In this document: positions 25,484 to 34,777 of the stretch, piece by piece
Layout of the letters: each line of letters opens with the position of its first letter
How positions within the stretch are numbered: position 1 is the stretch's first letter
Assembly (NCBI RefSeq): GCF_002834295.1
Contig: NZ_PISP01000001.1
Location: forward strand, 744,001-808,000
DNA length: 64,000 nt
Source of the DNA: Rhodohalobacter barkolensis
Lineage (GTDB): Bacteria > Bacteroidota > Rhodothermia > Balneolales > Balneolaceae
Reading direction: 5' to 3'
Translations under genes and position numbers: made by a program
The notes under the pieces: generated by a model
What the model saw: only the letters and a program-made list of their open reading frames with translations
Told to the model about the DNA's origin: nothing
Databases searched by the model: none

Positions 25484-26831
25484 TAAATGGGTATAACCAG
25501 GTTCGGTGTTTAAAAGATTGATTGATTTCTGTGAGGTCTACATCGTCTCTTACATAGGGTTGACTACCCCTGCCATTAAGGGCAACATAACTTTCTACGT
25601 AAATCCCGGGGTCTTCTATGCCTTTGGATTGATAGTGTTTTTCAAGATGGTGCGCATATTCAAGTATAAAATCAGGCTGTGTAGACATCTGTTTTTCCTG
25701 AAATGGAGTTAAAAACTCATTGTTGTCAACATAGAAACTTTGTCCATTCCCGCGGTCCTCAACTCTAAAGTTTGCATAACCTGTTTTCTCCATCAGCATT
25801 ACTCTCCAGGAAAAACGGTAGCCTTGTTCTGTCCAGAAAAGTTCGCCTGGGTAGAGTAAATAGCGAAAGGGAACCAGAAGCTGCACCAAAAAGAAAATGC
25901 TAATGATTGTTACAGTACCTTTCTTAAGCCACGGTTTTGAAAATGAATACGACCTCGAATTATCGAAATAAGACTTACTGATACTGAACCAATTCGAAAC
26001 TATGCGAAGGATTCTATGGTGCAAGTTTGCATCAAAGAAGATAAGTGCACTCACAATCATAATGTATGGAAACATACCGATGGGAAAGAGTACTCTTGTG
26101 AGTACGTGGAAAATTACTACCAGGCCGAATGCAATCAGACGGGTTCGTTTCATCAGAAGTAAAAAGGGTATCGTCAGATCGTAAATTGCTCCTGCCCAGG
26201 AAAATGCATAGTGCGTCCAGGATTGCTGGAAAAGATCGCCAAGAAGAGGAAGAGAGTATTTCGAGGGCAGCCATATTTCCAATGGCATTGCGCGCAACAG
26301 CCAATCAGAATTGAGCTTTGCAAGACCCGCATAGAAATATACGATCCCCAATAGCAGTTTGATGGAATCTATGGACCAGGATGGAACACGACTTGCACGC
26401 AGAGCTTCGTTTCTGCGGGCATCAATAGAGTAGTAGGCATGGGCCGGCAGAAATATCATCAAAAAACTTAGAATGCTGATGAAATAGTAGTGATTTAGAT
26501 ACGTGGTTTTATCCATGAGCTCGATATAGGTAAAGCTCAGGAAAAACGTAATAATTGCTACCCTGTAGTGATATCCCAGCGAGACAAAGATTGCGGAGGC
26601 ACCGCAAATAATAAAGATTAAGTAGGTCCATTCACCAAGTGGCTGTACCCATTCGAATCCGTAGTAACTGAAAAAGAATTCAGGTTCGATGTAGAGTTTA
26701 TGAATCCATCCATTGGCTGCAAAACGAATAATACTAATGAGCATTAGCAGGCCGAAGAATATTCGAAATACAGCCAGTGGTGCAGCGTCTGTTGTTTTGT
26801 TAAAATAACTTTGGATGGAGAATCGGTTCAA
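25461..26831 (-). CDS. HTTM-domain membrane protein (vitamin K gamma-carboxylase-like)
   Basis: 456 aa. Several membrane segments between about 20 and 330, with the HTTM/gamma-glutamyl carboxylase region LGIVYFYAGLAKLNSDWL (about 158-175), where the Lys aligns by eye with the catalytic Lys area of the carboxylase. A soluble C-terminal part follows (about 340-456). Bacterial members are mostly uncharacterised. It sits between imelysin and TonB receptor genes, a pairing often seen in Bacteroidota and thought to concern iron. Whether it carboxylates a partner protein here, for example an imelysin or DUF4856 protein, is an open idea. Confidence 0.8.
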   Translation of the reverse strand: MNRFSIQSYFNKTTDAAPLAVFRIFFGLLMLISIIRFAANGWIHKLYIEPEFFFSYYGFEWVQPLGEWTYLIFIICGASAIFVSLGYHYRVAIITFFLSFTYIELMDKTTYLNHYYFISILSFLMIFLPAHAYYSIDARRNEALRASRVPSWSIDSIKLLLGIVYFYAGLAKLNSDWLLRAMPLEIWLPSKYSLPLLGDLFQQSWTHYAFSWAGAIYDLTIPFLLLMKRTRLIAFGLVVIFHVLTRVLFPIGMFPYIMIVSALIFFDANLHHRILRIVSNWFSISKSYFDNSRSYSFSKPWLKKGTVTIISIFFLVQLLVPFRYLLYPGELFWTEQGYRFSWRVMLMEKTGYANFRVEDRGNGQSFYVDNNEFLTPFQEKQMSTQPDFILEYAHHLEKHYQSKGIEDPGIYVESYVALNGRGSQPYVRDDVDLTEINQSFKHRTWLYPFNDEIKGL

Positions 26832-26866
26832 CGGATTACCTACCAGATTTTGCTGATTATATTTAT

Positions 26867-27976
26867 TTAGTCTCCATCGGCGTCAACATAATCTACGCTG
26901 ATATTTAAAGCCTGCAGCATATCTACTTTCATGAAGACTACATTTTTCTGGAGCTCGTCGTAGGTGACCAACATTTGATTATTATCCGTTTCAACCTGCT
27001 CCGATAAATTATTATTAAGGGACTGAGCTTCTTGACGAGCAGTTTCGAACTGAATGTTTATCAGAGTTTCCAGACTTTCGCCGTCTTTTGTGGTTTCCAA
27101 AAACTCGAGATATGAGCTTAGACTTTCACCCTTTTGTTCTGAACCGAAATGAGTACCGTTAAAAAAGTTCTGGGCTGCATCTAATGATTCCAGAAAAAGC
27201 TCTTTTGAGTATTCACCGCTGTAATAAGCTTCTACTCGATCACTAAGTGGAGATCCTGAAAAAACTCCTGCAGGAATACCAATTTTACCGGCCCGAAGTG
27301 CTTTTTCGTAGTAAAAAATGTAGTCGTTTACCATCATATTCAGAGATGAATTTGCCCCGTTTCCTGAATCGCTGACAAATTCATCGCGGTACACATTTTG
27401 CCAGTATTCCAATACTTCATCTGTGAGTGAATCGATTCGTATTGCCAAGTCTGTTACATAATTTTTGTAGGCCTCGGCGTCCTCATCCGTTGTGTAAAAA
27501 GAGAGAATGGACTGATCATTTTCTCCAAGTCCGTAAAGCACAAAATCGAGTGCCGGCAGACCTTGGGCTGCGTTCTGAGAAGGCAATTCGAAATTGTAAG
27601 TGTTGGTTTCAATATTTTCGAGAATCAGGCTCGTATCAGTAGGGTAGAGATTGATATTATCCCGGTAGCGTATTTCCATTGCACGCCCCATTTCAAACAT
27701 GGAAACATGCTGCCATGCTTTGTAACTGGCAAGCCACTGCTCCCTGAAATCGTTTAATGTCTGCTCATTGGGTGAAGTTGTAAAATCATTTGCAGCCTCT
27801 TTTAAGCTCTCCGTTTCGGCCGCAAAATTTTCAAACGCAGGAAGGATGATATTATCTGCCCAGTTCTCGAGTATGGCCTGTCTGTCGAAATCTTGAACCT
27901 CTGAACCTGATGGCCCATTATCTGTACAGCCCCAGAGTAACACGGTACTAAAAAAGAGTAGAACTAATTTTTTCAT
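26867..27976 (-). CDS. Imelysin-family lipoprotein
   Basis: About 369 aa from ATG 27976-27974, with a lipobox LLWGC just after the hydrophobic run. An in-frame ATG at 28012 is rejected because it lies inside the hairpin terminator at 27993-28031. The domain is helical with family features: FREQWLASYKAWQHVSMFE near the N terminus, GLPALDFVLYGLGE in the middle and the FNGTHFG region later. Imelysin/IrpA proteins act in the periplasm in iron acquisition, without proven peptidase activity. Third position in order: DUF4856, imelysin, HTTM, TonB receptor. Confidence 0.9.
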   Translation of the reverse strand: MKKLVLLFFSTVLLWGCTDNGPSGSEVQDFDRQAILENWADNIILPAFENFAAETESLKEAANDFTTSPNEQTLNDFREQWLASYKAWQHVSMFEMGRAMEIRYRDNINLYPTDTSLILENIETNTYNFELPSQNAAQGLPALDFVLYGLGENDQSILSFYTTDEDAEAYKNYVTDLAIRIDSLTDEVLEYWQNVYRDEFVSDSGNGANSSLNMMVNDYIFYYEKALRAGKIGIPAGVFSGSPLSDRVEAYYSGEYSKELFLESLDAAQNFFNGTHFGSEQKGESLSSYLEFLETTKDGESLETLINIQFETARQEAQSLNNNLSEQVETDNNQMLVTYDELQKNVVFMKVDMLQALNISVDYVDADGD

Positions 27977-27992
27977 GATGTTTATGTTTTTG

Positions 27993-28031
27993 AAAATAAA
28001 AACACCGTCCAAAATTTCTGCAGACGGTGTC
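27993..28031 (-). terminator. Intra-operon hairpin terminator/attenuator
   Basis: On the minus strand an 8-bp stem GACACCGTC/GACGGTGT closes a 13-nt loop and is followed by TTTTTATTTT. It lies between the DUF4856 stop (28049) and the imelysin start (27976). A rho-independent terminator here would lower expression of the downstream imelysin, HTTM and receptor genes relative to DUF4856. Confidence 0.75.
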
Positions 28032-28048
28032 TTAGCTATGCCGTTAAA

Positions 28049-29272
28049 TTAGCTTGATGCCTCTTCGATTGTAAAATCAAATTTTGAAGCAATTTCGTTT
28101 GAAATCTGGTCAAGAGTTTCAAAGGAGACGTCCCATAACCCGTTTCCTTCAGTAAGCTGAGCAATAAATCCGTCCACTTCTGATTTGGTAAGGTATGGCT
28201 GATCAGTGTTGGGCACTCTTGTGAACTGAAGACTGTAGATAAACCCAAATCCTTCGGAAAGATCATGGAAAGCACCGCCATAATCAGGAGTTTGCTGATC
28301 AAGAGCATTTTTGCCTGATTGCAGATAATAAACAGCACGAATAGCTATTACTTCTGATATTTTTTGACGGATGATTTGTGCTTGTTGATCCCGCAGATCA
28401 TAGTCGCCGGCAACGATGGCGGCCCGGCCAAGAGCAAAAGCATCAAAAATTTCCTGAGGAATTTCTTCAAAATCAGGATCTCCCAAAACGCGTCCTAAGT
28501 ATTTGTTTAAGAAATCATCAGCCTCGCCAAGATTGGGCAGTGGGTTTGCAGGATTTGCTGCATTTCCAAAAAGGTAACCGTATGCTTCATCCCATTTATG
28601 TTCCATCGTGGTGTAGTTGGTTCCCTCTTCAAGAACATCGTTGTCGTTATCTTCGCGGTTGGTACCGGCATCCAGAACAGAAACACTTAAGTAGTTATTG
28701 AGCATCTGATCGGCCATAAGAGCCCCATTCAGGCTTTTGGCCACCATTTGATCGTATTCGAGACCTTTAGCGTTGACGTATCTTGCGGTAGAACCGTCTG
28801 CAAGCTGTCCGGGTACACCGGCTTCGGCAAGTTCATTTTCATTGGGAAATACTTCATTAACCTGGCCTGATATCCACTCCTCAAAATCACTCTTAATTTG
28901 TGCACTTGCGGCGGTATTCGAAGCGAAATAGTCGGCGGAAGCGGCAACTTTTCCTTTCACGCTTTTGGTTGATTCATTAAGACCAGATTCTGAAAAAGGA
29001 TTCGCGTCTCCACCATCGGCGGTTTGATTGCGGTACATTTGGAGCAACAACTCTTCTGTTGAGTTATCGAAGTCCATCATGGCGTCGTTCAATTCCATTG
29101 CCATTCGAATCCGCGTAGTTTGTCCGCTAAAAGACACTGTGGATTCTCCGTTTCTTGTAAACTCATAAGAAGAGGGTGTCTCTATGTCTGTGTCTGAATC
29201 GCTGTCTGAAATATCACAGGAAATTATCGTCATAATAATGAGAGCCGGGATAAATAGTTTTAGAATATTCAT
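28049..29272 (-). CDS. DUF4856 lipoprotein
   Basis: 407 aa. Lipoprotein signal with Cys19 (TIISCDISDSDSD), then an acidic linker. The body is helical and fits DUF4856: SSYEFTRNGESTVSFSGQTTRI near the N terminus, LNGALMADQMLNNYL near 180, and the MEHKWDEAYGYLFG block near 225. DUF4856 proteins are distant relatives of imelysin and are usually encoded next to one, as here. First gene of the operon; two DtxR-like boxes lie 37 and 85 bp upstream. Probably a periplasmic or surface metal-binding component. Confidence 0.9.
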   Translation of the reverse strand: MNILKLFIPALIIMTIISCDISDSDSDTDIETPSSYEFTRNGESTVSFSGQTTRIRMAMELNDAMMDFDNSTEELLLQMYRNQTADGGDANPFSESGLNESTKSVKGKVAASADYFASNTAASAQIKSDFEEWISGQVNEVFPNENELAEAGVPGQLADGSTARYVNAKGLEYDQMVAKSLNGALMADQMLNNYLSVSVLDAGTNREDNDNDVLEEGTNYTTMEHKWDEAYGYLFGNAANPANPLPNLGEADDFLNKYLGRVLGDPDFEEIPQEIFDAFALGRAAIVAGDYDLRDQQAQIIRQKISEVIAIRAVYYLQSGKNALDQQTPDYGGAFHDLSEGFGFIYSLQFTRVPNTDQPYLTKSEVDGFIAQLTEGNGLWDVSFETLDQISNEIASKFDFTIEEASS

Positions 29273-29308
29273 TTCAATAAAGGAAGTACTTAGATGATTA
29301 AATTTTTT

Positions 29309-29327
29309 ATTTAGATCGATTCTAAGG
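29309..29327. promoter_or_regulatory. DtxR-like operator, box 1
   Basis: ATTTAGA-N5-TCTAAGG, an imperfect palindrome, 37 bp upstream of the DUF4856 start. It has the same half-site and spacing as box 2. The TTTAGA/TCTAAA form resembles DtxR/MntR-family operators, so metal-dependent repression is inferred. Confidence 0.6.
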
Positions 29328-29356
29328 TAAGAGTGTTTTTAGAAAAACAAAAGTTT

Positions 29357-29375
29357 ATTTAGAATAAATCTAAAT
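29357..29375. promoter_or_regulatory. DtxR-like operator, box 2
   Basis: ATTTAGA-N5-TCTAAAT, a perfect palindrome with 7-bp arms, 85 bp upstream of the DUF4856 start. Centre-to-centre distance to box 1 is 48 bp, close to whole helical turns. The rest of 29273-29634 is A/T-rich with no gene seen. Confidence 0.6.
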
Positions 29376-29634
29376 AGAAATAGTAAAATTTATATCTCGC
29401 TAAATAGTTGATATATATCTATATATAAATTTTGTTAAATCTTGAAGATTGGGATAGCAATGTAGAATGGGTAGAATTCGCAATTCAAAAAAAAGTGTTC
29501 AAACTGCATTTTTTATTCCGTTCTATTTATGATTTATTACCACGAAAAGTTTAAAAAGAGGACGCACATTGCTTATTGTGAATAGATAAAGTAACGATGG
29601 TTTCTGCTCGCCGGATCAAAAGTTGGACAGAACT

Positions 29635-30258
29635 TTATGAAGGGTTTTTCATCACCATACTCACCAGGTAATCCGGCATAAATGCTTCCCGAACGGCAAT
29701 GAATTGTGAGAAGGCCTCTTCATCCATGTCAAAAATAACCTGAAGTACAGGTCGACCTAAAAATGGAAAAACCAACATGGCCATGATATTCACGAAGATC
29801 TGCTCAGGTGGCAGGTTAACGGTATTTCCTTTTTCTCTCTCTTCTTTTAATTGATCTAAAAAGGGTTGAACGCGTTTCCCGATTTCCTTTGCGATAAATT
29901 TTTTCAGGCGTCCCGGGTTTTTATTCATCTCATGAATGACAAATAGAGGGATGTCGGGATTGGCTTTGACAAGTTCAAGATATTTCATAGAGAATTTCCG
30001 GAGTTTTACGTCCAGCGGCATCTCTTCATTGAGTAGAGAGGCAACTTGCGGCATGAGCTTGATAATGGAGAGCTCATACACTTTTTCGAAAAGCTTCTCT
30101 TTGGATCTATAGTAATAGTGCAGCATAGACTTGTTGATATCCGCCTTGTCCGCTATTTCCTGCATCCGGGCACCTTCAAGCCCTTTGCTTTGAAACACAT
30201 CTCTTGCAGCTTCAAAAATTTTCAGTTCAGTGGATGAAGATTCCTTTTCGTTACTCAT
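29635..30258 (-). CDS. TetR-family transcriptional regulator
   Basis: 207 aa. N-terminal HTH (about 12-60) with the TetR signature ARMQEIADKADINKSMLHYYYRSKEKLF. The C-terminal ligand domain has no recognised sub-family. Divergent from an RND pump operon; the 254-bp gap contains two matching operator-like motifs, one near each promoter. It is likely the local repressor of the pump and of itself. Confidence 0.92.
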   Translation of the reverse strand: MSNEKESSSTELKIFEAARDVFQSKGLEGARMQEIADKADINKSMLHYYYRSKEKLFEKVYELSIIKLMPQVASLLNEEMPLDVKLRKFSMKYLELVKANPDIPLFVIHEMNKNPGRLKKFIAKEIGKRVQPFLDQLKEEREKGNTVNLPPEQIFVNIMAMLVFPFLGRPVLQVIFDMDEEAFSQFIAVREAFMPDYLVSMVMKNPS

Positions 30259-30317
30259 ACTACGGGGGCATTATGAATTAATATTACAAACACAAAATAG
30301 AAAAGATTAGCACAAAA

Positions 30318-30345
30318 GTTAACTATATGGTTAAACTAAATAGTT
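30318..30345. promoter_or_regulatory. Putative TetR operator near the regulator gene
   Basis: GTTAACTATATGGTTAAACTAAATAGTT. It shares AACyATATGGTT followed by rAACTAAATrrTT with the motif at 30441-30470. About 60 bp upstream of the TetR start. Confidence 0.55.
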
Positions 30346-30440
30346 TTCAATTGAGAAAAGAGTACAATTATCAAGCTACGTAATAATTATAAGTCAATGT
30401 ATATAAATCATTTAAATAAGTGAATGTTTCCAAATTTATA

Positions 30441-30470
30441 ATTAAACCATATGGTTGAACTAAATGATTT
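30441..30470. promoter_or_regulatory. Putative TetR operator near the pump operon
   Basis: Contains the perfect 12-bp palindrome AACCATATGGTT (30445-30456) followed by GAACTAAATGATTT, matching the motif 124 bp away. About 45-70 bp upstream of the adaptor start. Confidence 0.55.
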
Positions 30471-30512
30471 ATGTCCGTAAACTATAGTTGAATAACAAAC
30501 AGGAATATTGAC

Positions 30513-31601
30513 ATGAATAAAGCCTTTCTAAGTACAGCGGTATTTTTACTGCTAATGATAACAGCCTCTTGTAGCGGTGAGTCTGAGGAAAAATTCGGCG
30601 TAATTGAACCGGCTGTAACTAACTCATCCCAAATTGAATTTTTTACTGTAAAAGTCGAAGAAGTATCAGACCGTGTTTCTCTAAGCGGTCGAATACGGGC
30701 TGAACATCGAATCGAGCTATTTCCGGAGGCTCAGGGCAAAGTGATGGAAAGTACGAAACCATTTCGTGAAGGAGTCTCCTATGAGGAGGGAGAGGTGATC
30801 ATTCAGCTGGACGACACAGAGACCAAAATGCAGCTTCAATCATCAAGAAGTAAATTTAAAACGCTGGTATCCGCATTGATGGCCGATATCAAACTGGATC
30901 ATCCTGAAATGCTGTCGAAGTATCAGGAGTGGTATCATTCACTGGCAGCAGACAAACAGGTATCCCGGGTTCCCGATTTCGGTGAGAGTATGCAGCGATT
31001 TCTGGAATCTAAAGGTGTTGATGAACTTTACTATAGTATCAAAAGCGCAGAAGAGCGGTTAGAAAAATTCACCATTCACGCACCGTTTACCGGAGTTTTG
31101 TCGGCAGCAAAAGCCGAACCGGATCAGGTTGTAGGACCACAGTTTCATCTCGGTACGCTGGTCGATCCATCCCGGTTTATTTTAACAGCTTCAGTTCAAA
31201 CCGGCGAAGCAGGATGGATTCTTCCGGGTTTGACGATGGAAATTAAAAATGAGGATCAAACTGAAACCTACTCAGCCAAAGTAGCGAGAGTAAATCCATC
31301 TGTAGAACCTTCATCACAGCAGGTACTGATATATCTGGAAGTAACGGGTAATAATTTACGCGAGGGAATGTATCTGGAGGGAGAAATAGAATCAGATAAC
31401 AAAAGAGAGCTTGCCAGAATACCAAAGACGGCTTTATTAAGAACGGGTGGTGTACTTGTTAACAAAGATGGGATTTTGGTAGAAACCCCCGTTCAGATTG
31501 TAAATCTGGAGCGCAATCATCTTTGGGTTGAGGGATTAATAAACGGCGATGAGATTGTTAAAGATGTCTCCGAACCCGTTACCGGACGAATCATCAATTA
31601 G
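30513..31601 (+). CDS. RND efflux adaptor lipoprotein
   Basis: 362 aa membrane fusion protein. Lipobox ITASC (Cys20). The lipoyl/barrel region starts at about 50 (VSLSGRIRAEHRIELFPEAQGKV), followed by a short helical hairpin (about 100-180), the second lipoyl half (FTIHAPFTGVLSAA, about 188) and a beta-barrel. The hairpin is shorter than in AcrA. First gene of the TetR-controlled RND operon, 8 nt before the pump. Confidence 0.92.
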   Translation: MNKAFLSTAVFLLLMITASCSGESEEKFGVIEPAVTNSSQIEFFTVKVEEVSDRVSLSGRIRAEHRIELFPEAQGKVMESTKPFREGVSYEEGEVIIQLDDTETKMQLQSSRSKFKTLVSALMADIKLDHPEMLSKYQEWYHSLAADKQVSRVPDFGESMQRFLESKGVDELYYSIKSAEERLEKFTIHAPFTGVLSAAKAEPDQVVGPQFHLGTLVDPSRFILTASVQTGEAGWILPGLTMEIKNEDQTETYSAKVARVNPSVEPSSQQVLIYLEVTGNNLREGMYLEGEIESDNKRELARIPKTALLRTGGVLVNKDGILVETPVQIVNLERNHLWVEGLINGDEIVKDVSEPVTGRIIN

Positions 31602-31609
31602 GGAAATTC

Positions 31610-34600
31610 ATGAAAAGACTCATTAGCTTTTTTGTCCGATATCCCGCCATGGTTACTCTGGGACTGGTGGTGATTGTTTTGATGGGAATCTTCAGCTTCA
31701 GTCAGACGCGATATACGCTGAACCCACCTGAGGACCCGACGGAAATTTACATAAATATCACCTACAGGGGAGCTTCACCGCTTGAAATTGAAGAACGGGC
31801 GATCTCAAGAATTGAGGAGAATCTGAACGGTATTTCCGGTATGGACAGGCATACATCCGTAGCCCGGGAAAACAGCGGACGCATTACGGTAGAGATTTTT
31901 GAGTGGGCAGATATCGACAGAGTTTTGGTGGATGTAGAGAACGCAGTGAACCGTGTAACAGATTTACCGGAAGAGATGGACCGGCCGATTGTGTTTAAGC
32001 AGGAGATGCTGAATCCCACCATTTCTCTTGCGTTAACCGGGGATCTTTCGCTACAGCAGAAAAAAGACTATGCCGATCAAATCAGGGATGAATTTATTAT
32101 TGAAAAGGGGATATCAAACGTCATATTGCAAGGTTTCCCCGCTGAGGAGATCTCTGTTGAGCTGAATGATGAGCAAATGGATCGATTTGGTATTTCCTCA
32201 CAGGAGGTGGCGGAAGCAGTAAGGAGAAATAATATAGACATCACCGGTGGCGAACTGAAAACGGGAGACACCAACTGGCAAATACGAGCCGAAAATAAAG
32301 AGAGGACGGCACTTGAAATATCACAAATACCGATACGATCGGGGCAGAATGGCGAACGGGTTCTGCTTAGGGATATAGCGTCTGTGAAAGATCAATTCGA
32401 CGACCGGCCCATTGAGAGATATCTTGATGGTGAAGAATCAGTAGTTATTCAGGTTTTGACGACCAACAATGAAAACCTGGTGGCTGTTGCTGAGGAAGTG
32501 ATGGAGTATGCCGATCATTTCAATGCTATACACAGCGGTGTCCAGTTAACCGTTGTAGAGGATTTTTCAGAGTTTGTGTATGATCGGGTCGAATCGTTGA
32601 GAAGTAACGCCATTTTTGGTTTGATACTCGTGATGCTTATCCTCACGCTTTTTCTCGATAAACGCATTGCCATGTGGGTTTCACTGACGATACCGCTGGC
32701 TGTACTGGGTACATTTGCCTCGGCACTTATGGGTTATGACTTCACCATCAACCCTGTGTCGATATTTGGGATTATATTGGTTCTGGGGATGCTGGTGGAT
32801 ACCGGTGTTGTGGTGGCTGAAAACATTTACCGCCACTACAATGAATTTGGTGAATCGCCAGTGGAGGCCGCCCGAAATGGAGCTGCGGAAGTTGCCTCGC
32901 CCATGATCATCTCGCTGATGACAACTGCAACGGCATTCAGTCTTTTCTTCTTTCTCCCCGGAAAACCCGGAGCCTTTTTTACTGAAGTATCTTTTGTGGT
33001 AGTCAGCGCTCTGCTGGCTGCGCTCATTGTAACCTTTCTCTTTTTACCTCAAAAACTAACCGTTTCAAAAGTACTGTCTGATAAAAACAAGCAGACCCGT
33101 TTTGAGAAAGCGATGGCTAACGGCCTTACATCATTCAGAGATCGTTACTTTATTCCGTTTACCGATGTGGTATCTCACAAATGGCGATGGCTAAATGTAT
33201 CTGCATTTATTCTATTGTTGATAGGATCCGTGTTACTGATCCGAAGCGGTGTATTACCGGTCACCTTTTTTCCCTATCTGGATGATGATGTGCAGTTGGT
33301 ACGCATTGAGATGGAGCCCGGAGTTCCCGTCGATTCCACAAAGTCGAGGCTGACAAATATTGAAGAGGCAGTCTACAAAATTGGGGATCAGTTGAGTGCT
33401 GAAAGAGCTGATAACGAAAAAGTAATACGAAATGTAGAGATGATACTTGGTCCGGAAAGTCACCAGGGGGAACTGCGAATTGTGATGATGGGGGGTGAAA
33501 ATCGGGGAATACCGGCATATGAAATTAACAACATGTTCAGGGACGAAGTAGGTGCCGTTCCCGGTACAAACTATGTTCGATTTATTTCAGCACTTGGTGA
33601 GCATCGATTTGGCGGTCTCCCGGTAGATATTTCTGTGTCGGGGAATAAGATGGAAGAGATACAGTCTGCTGCCGAAAAACTGAAGTCAGAACTGGAACAG
33701 AGAGATGATCTGGTTGATGTGGCCGATACGGATCAGCGCGGGAATCCGGAACTTCACATAGAACTGTCGAAAGCAGGTGAACAGCTCGGACTTTCTCTAC
33801 AGGATGTGATGATGCAGGTTCGAACAGCATTTTTTGGTATGGAAGTGCAAACGCTTCAGCGAACCGGGGATGATGTTCGGGTATGGCTGAGATTTCCGGA
33901 AGAGAACCGACAGAGTTATTCCGACCTGATGAACGTGAAAATCCGAACACCAAAAGGAGCGTACCCACTATCGGAAGTGGCGAAAATATTTCCAACGGAT
34001 GCATCGCTCAACATCAACCATATAAACGGCCGGAGAACCATTCGGGTGGATGCGGATCTTGCAGACCCGTCACTTTCAGCTCCTGCAATACTGGGAGACA
34101 TCAGTGAAAACATCATCACTGATTTGGAGAAGGATTATCCGGAAGTACAATTTGTGATTGAGGGACAAAACCGGGAGTCGGCAAATGTTACGGAGGCAAT
34201 GCTTTCTGTAGCCCCCATTATTTTACTGATCATTCTGGCTTTGATTGTGATCAATTTTCAGTCGTTCAGCCAAACATTCCTGGTTCTTCTCACACTTCCA
34301 TTTGCCTTTACGGGCGTGGTGATTGGCCATTGGATTCACGGTACAACCATGAACATTTTTTCGCTGATCGGGATGATCGCCCTTATCGGTATTTTGATTA
34401 ATAACCTTCTGGTGCTGGTAACCGCCTTCAACGACAACCTGAAAAGCGACATGGATTTTGAAGAAGCGCTGAAAGATGCGGTACGATCCCGATTTCGTCC
34501 AATACTATTGACAACACTAAGTACCGTTGCCGGGCTCATACCAATGATCTTTGTAGGCGGACTCGCATCTGCATTTCTGAAACCACCGGCCATTGCGATC

Positions 34601-34777
34601 GCTTATGGACTCACTTTTGGACTGTTTATTTCGCTGACGCTGGCCCCGGCATTCCTTGTCATTTTTAACAACGGTAAATTCAAAGTTTTAGATCTGATCG
34701 GGAAAAAACCGGAGTCACGAAAAAGTATTGAACCGGCAGTAATTCTCCATGAACATCATAAAAAGAGTGCACTATGA
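31610..34777 (+). CDS. RND-family efflux pump permease
   Basis: 1055 aa inner-membrane transporter of AcrB type: membrane segment 1 near 12-30, large periplasmic loops (about 35-330 and 560-860), and membrane clusters 335-490 and 870-1030. The proton-relay helix reads GMLVDTGVVVAEN, with one Asp of the usual Asp-Asp pair replaced by Thr, as in some non-AcrB subfamilies. Overlaps the TolC gene by 4 nt. Substrate cannot be told; TetR control suggests drugs, bile or lipid-like compounds. Confidence 0.93.
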   Translation: MKRLISFFVRYPAMVTLGLVVIVLMGIFSFSQTRYTLNPPEDPTEIYINITYRGASPLEIEERAISRIEENLNGISGMDRHTSVARENSGRITVEIFEWADIDRVLVDVENAVNRVTDLPEEMDRPIVFKQEMLNPTISLALTGDLSLQQKKDYADQIRDEFIIEKGISNVILQGFPAEEISVELNDEQMDRFGISSQEVAEAVRRNNIDITGGELKTGDTNWQIRAENKERTALEISQIPIRSGQNGERVLLRDIASVKDQFDDRPIERYLDGEESVVIQVLTTNNENLVAVAEEVMEYADHFNAIHSGVQLTVVEDFSEFVYDRVESLRSNAIFGLILVMLILTLFLDKRIAMWVSLTIPLAVLGTFASALMGYDFTINPVSIFGIILVLGMLVDTGVVVAENIYRHYNEFGESPVEAARNGAAEVASPMIISLMTTATAFSLFFFLPGKPGAFFTEVSFVVVSALLAALIVTFLFLPQKLTVSKVLSDKNKQTRFEKAMANGLTSFRDRYFIPFTDVVSHKWRWLNVSAFILLLIGSVLLIRSGVLPVTFFPYLDDDVQLVRIEMEPGVPVDSTKSRLTNIEEAVYKIGDQLSAERADNEKVIRNVEMILGPESHQGELRIVMMGGENRGIPAYEINNMFRDEVGAVPGTNYVRFISALGEHRFGGLPVDISVSGNKMEEIQSAAEKLKSELEQRDDLVDVADTDQRGNPELHIELSKAGEQLGLSLQDVMMQVRTAFFGMEVQTLQRTGDDVRVWLRFPEENRQSYSDLMNVKIRTPKGAYPLSEVAKIFPTDASLNINHINGRRTIRVDADLADPSLSAPAILGDISENIITDLEKDYPEVQFVIEGQNRESANVTEAMLSVAPIILLIILALIVINFQSFSQTFLVLLTLPFAFTGVVIGHWIHGTTMNIFSLIGMIALIGILINNLLVLVTAFNDNLKSDMDFEEALKDAVRSRFRPILLTTLSTVAGLIPMIFVGGLASAFLKPPAIAIAYGLTFGLFISLTLAPAFLVIFNNGKFKVLDLIGKKPESRKSIEPAVILHEHHKKSAL

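Noticed and set aside
27977-28012. Longer N terminus for the imelysin protein
   Set aside because: The earlier ATG lies in the loop of a terminator hairpin and would precede the lipoprotein signal with a non-signal stretch.
33582-34004. 140-aa minus-strand ORF inside the RND pump gene
   Set aside because: Antisense shadow of the pump periplasmic loop; proline/serine-rich with no motif.
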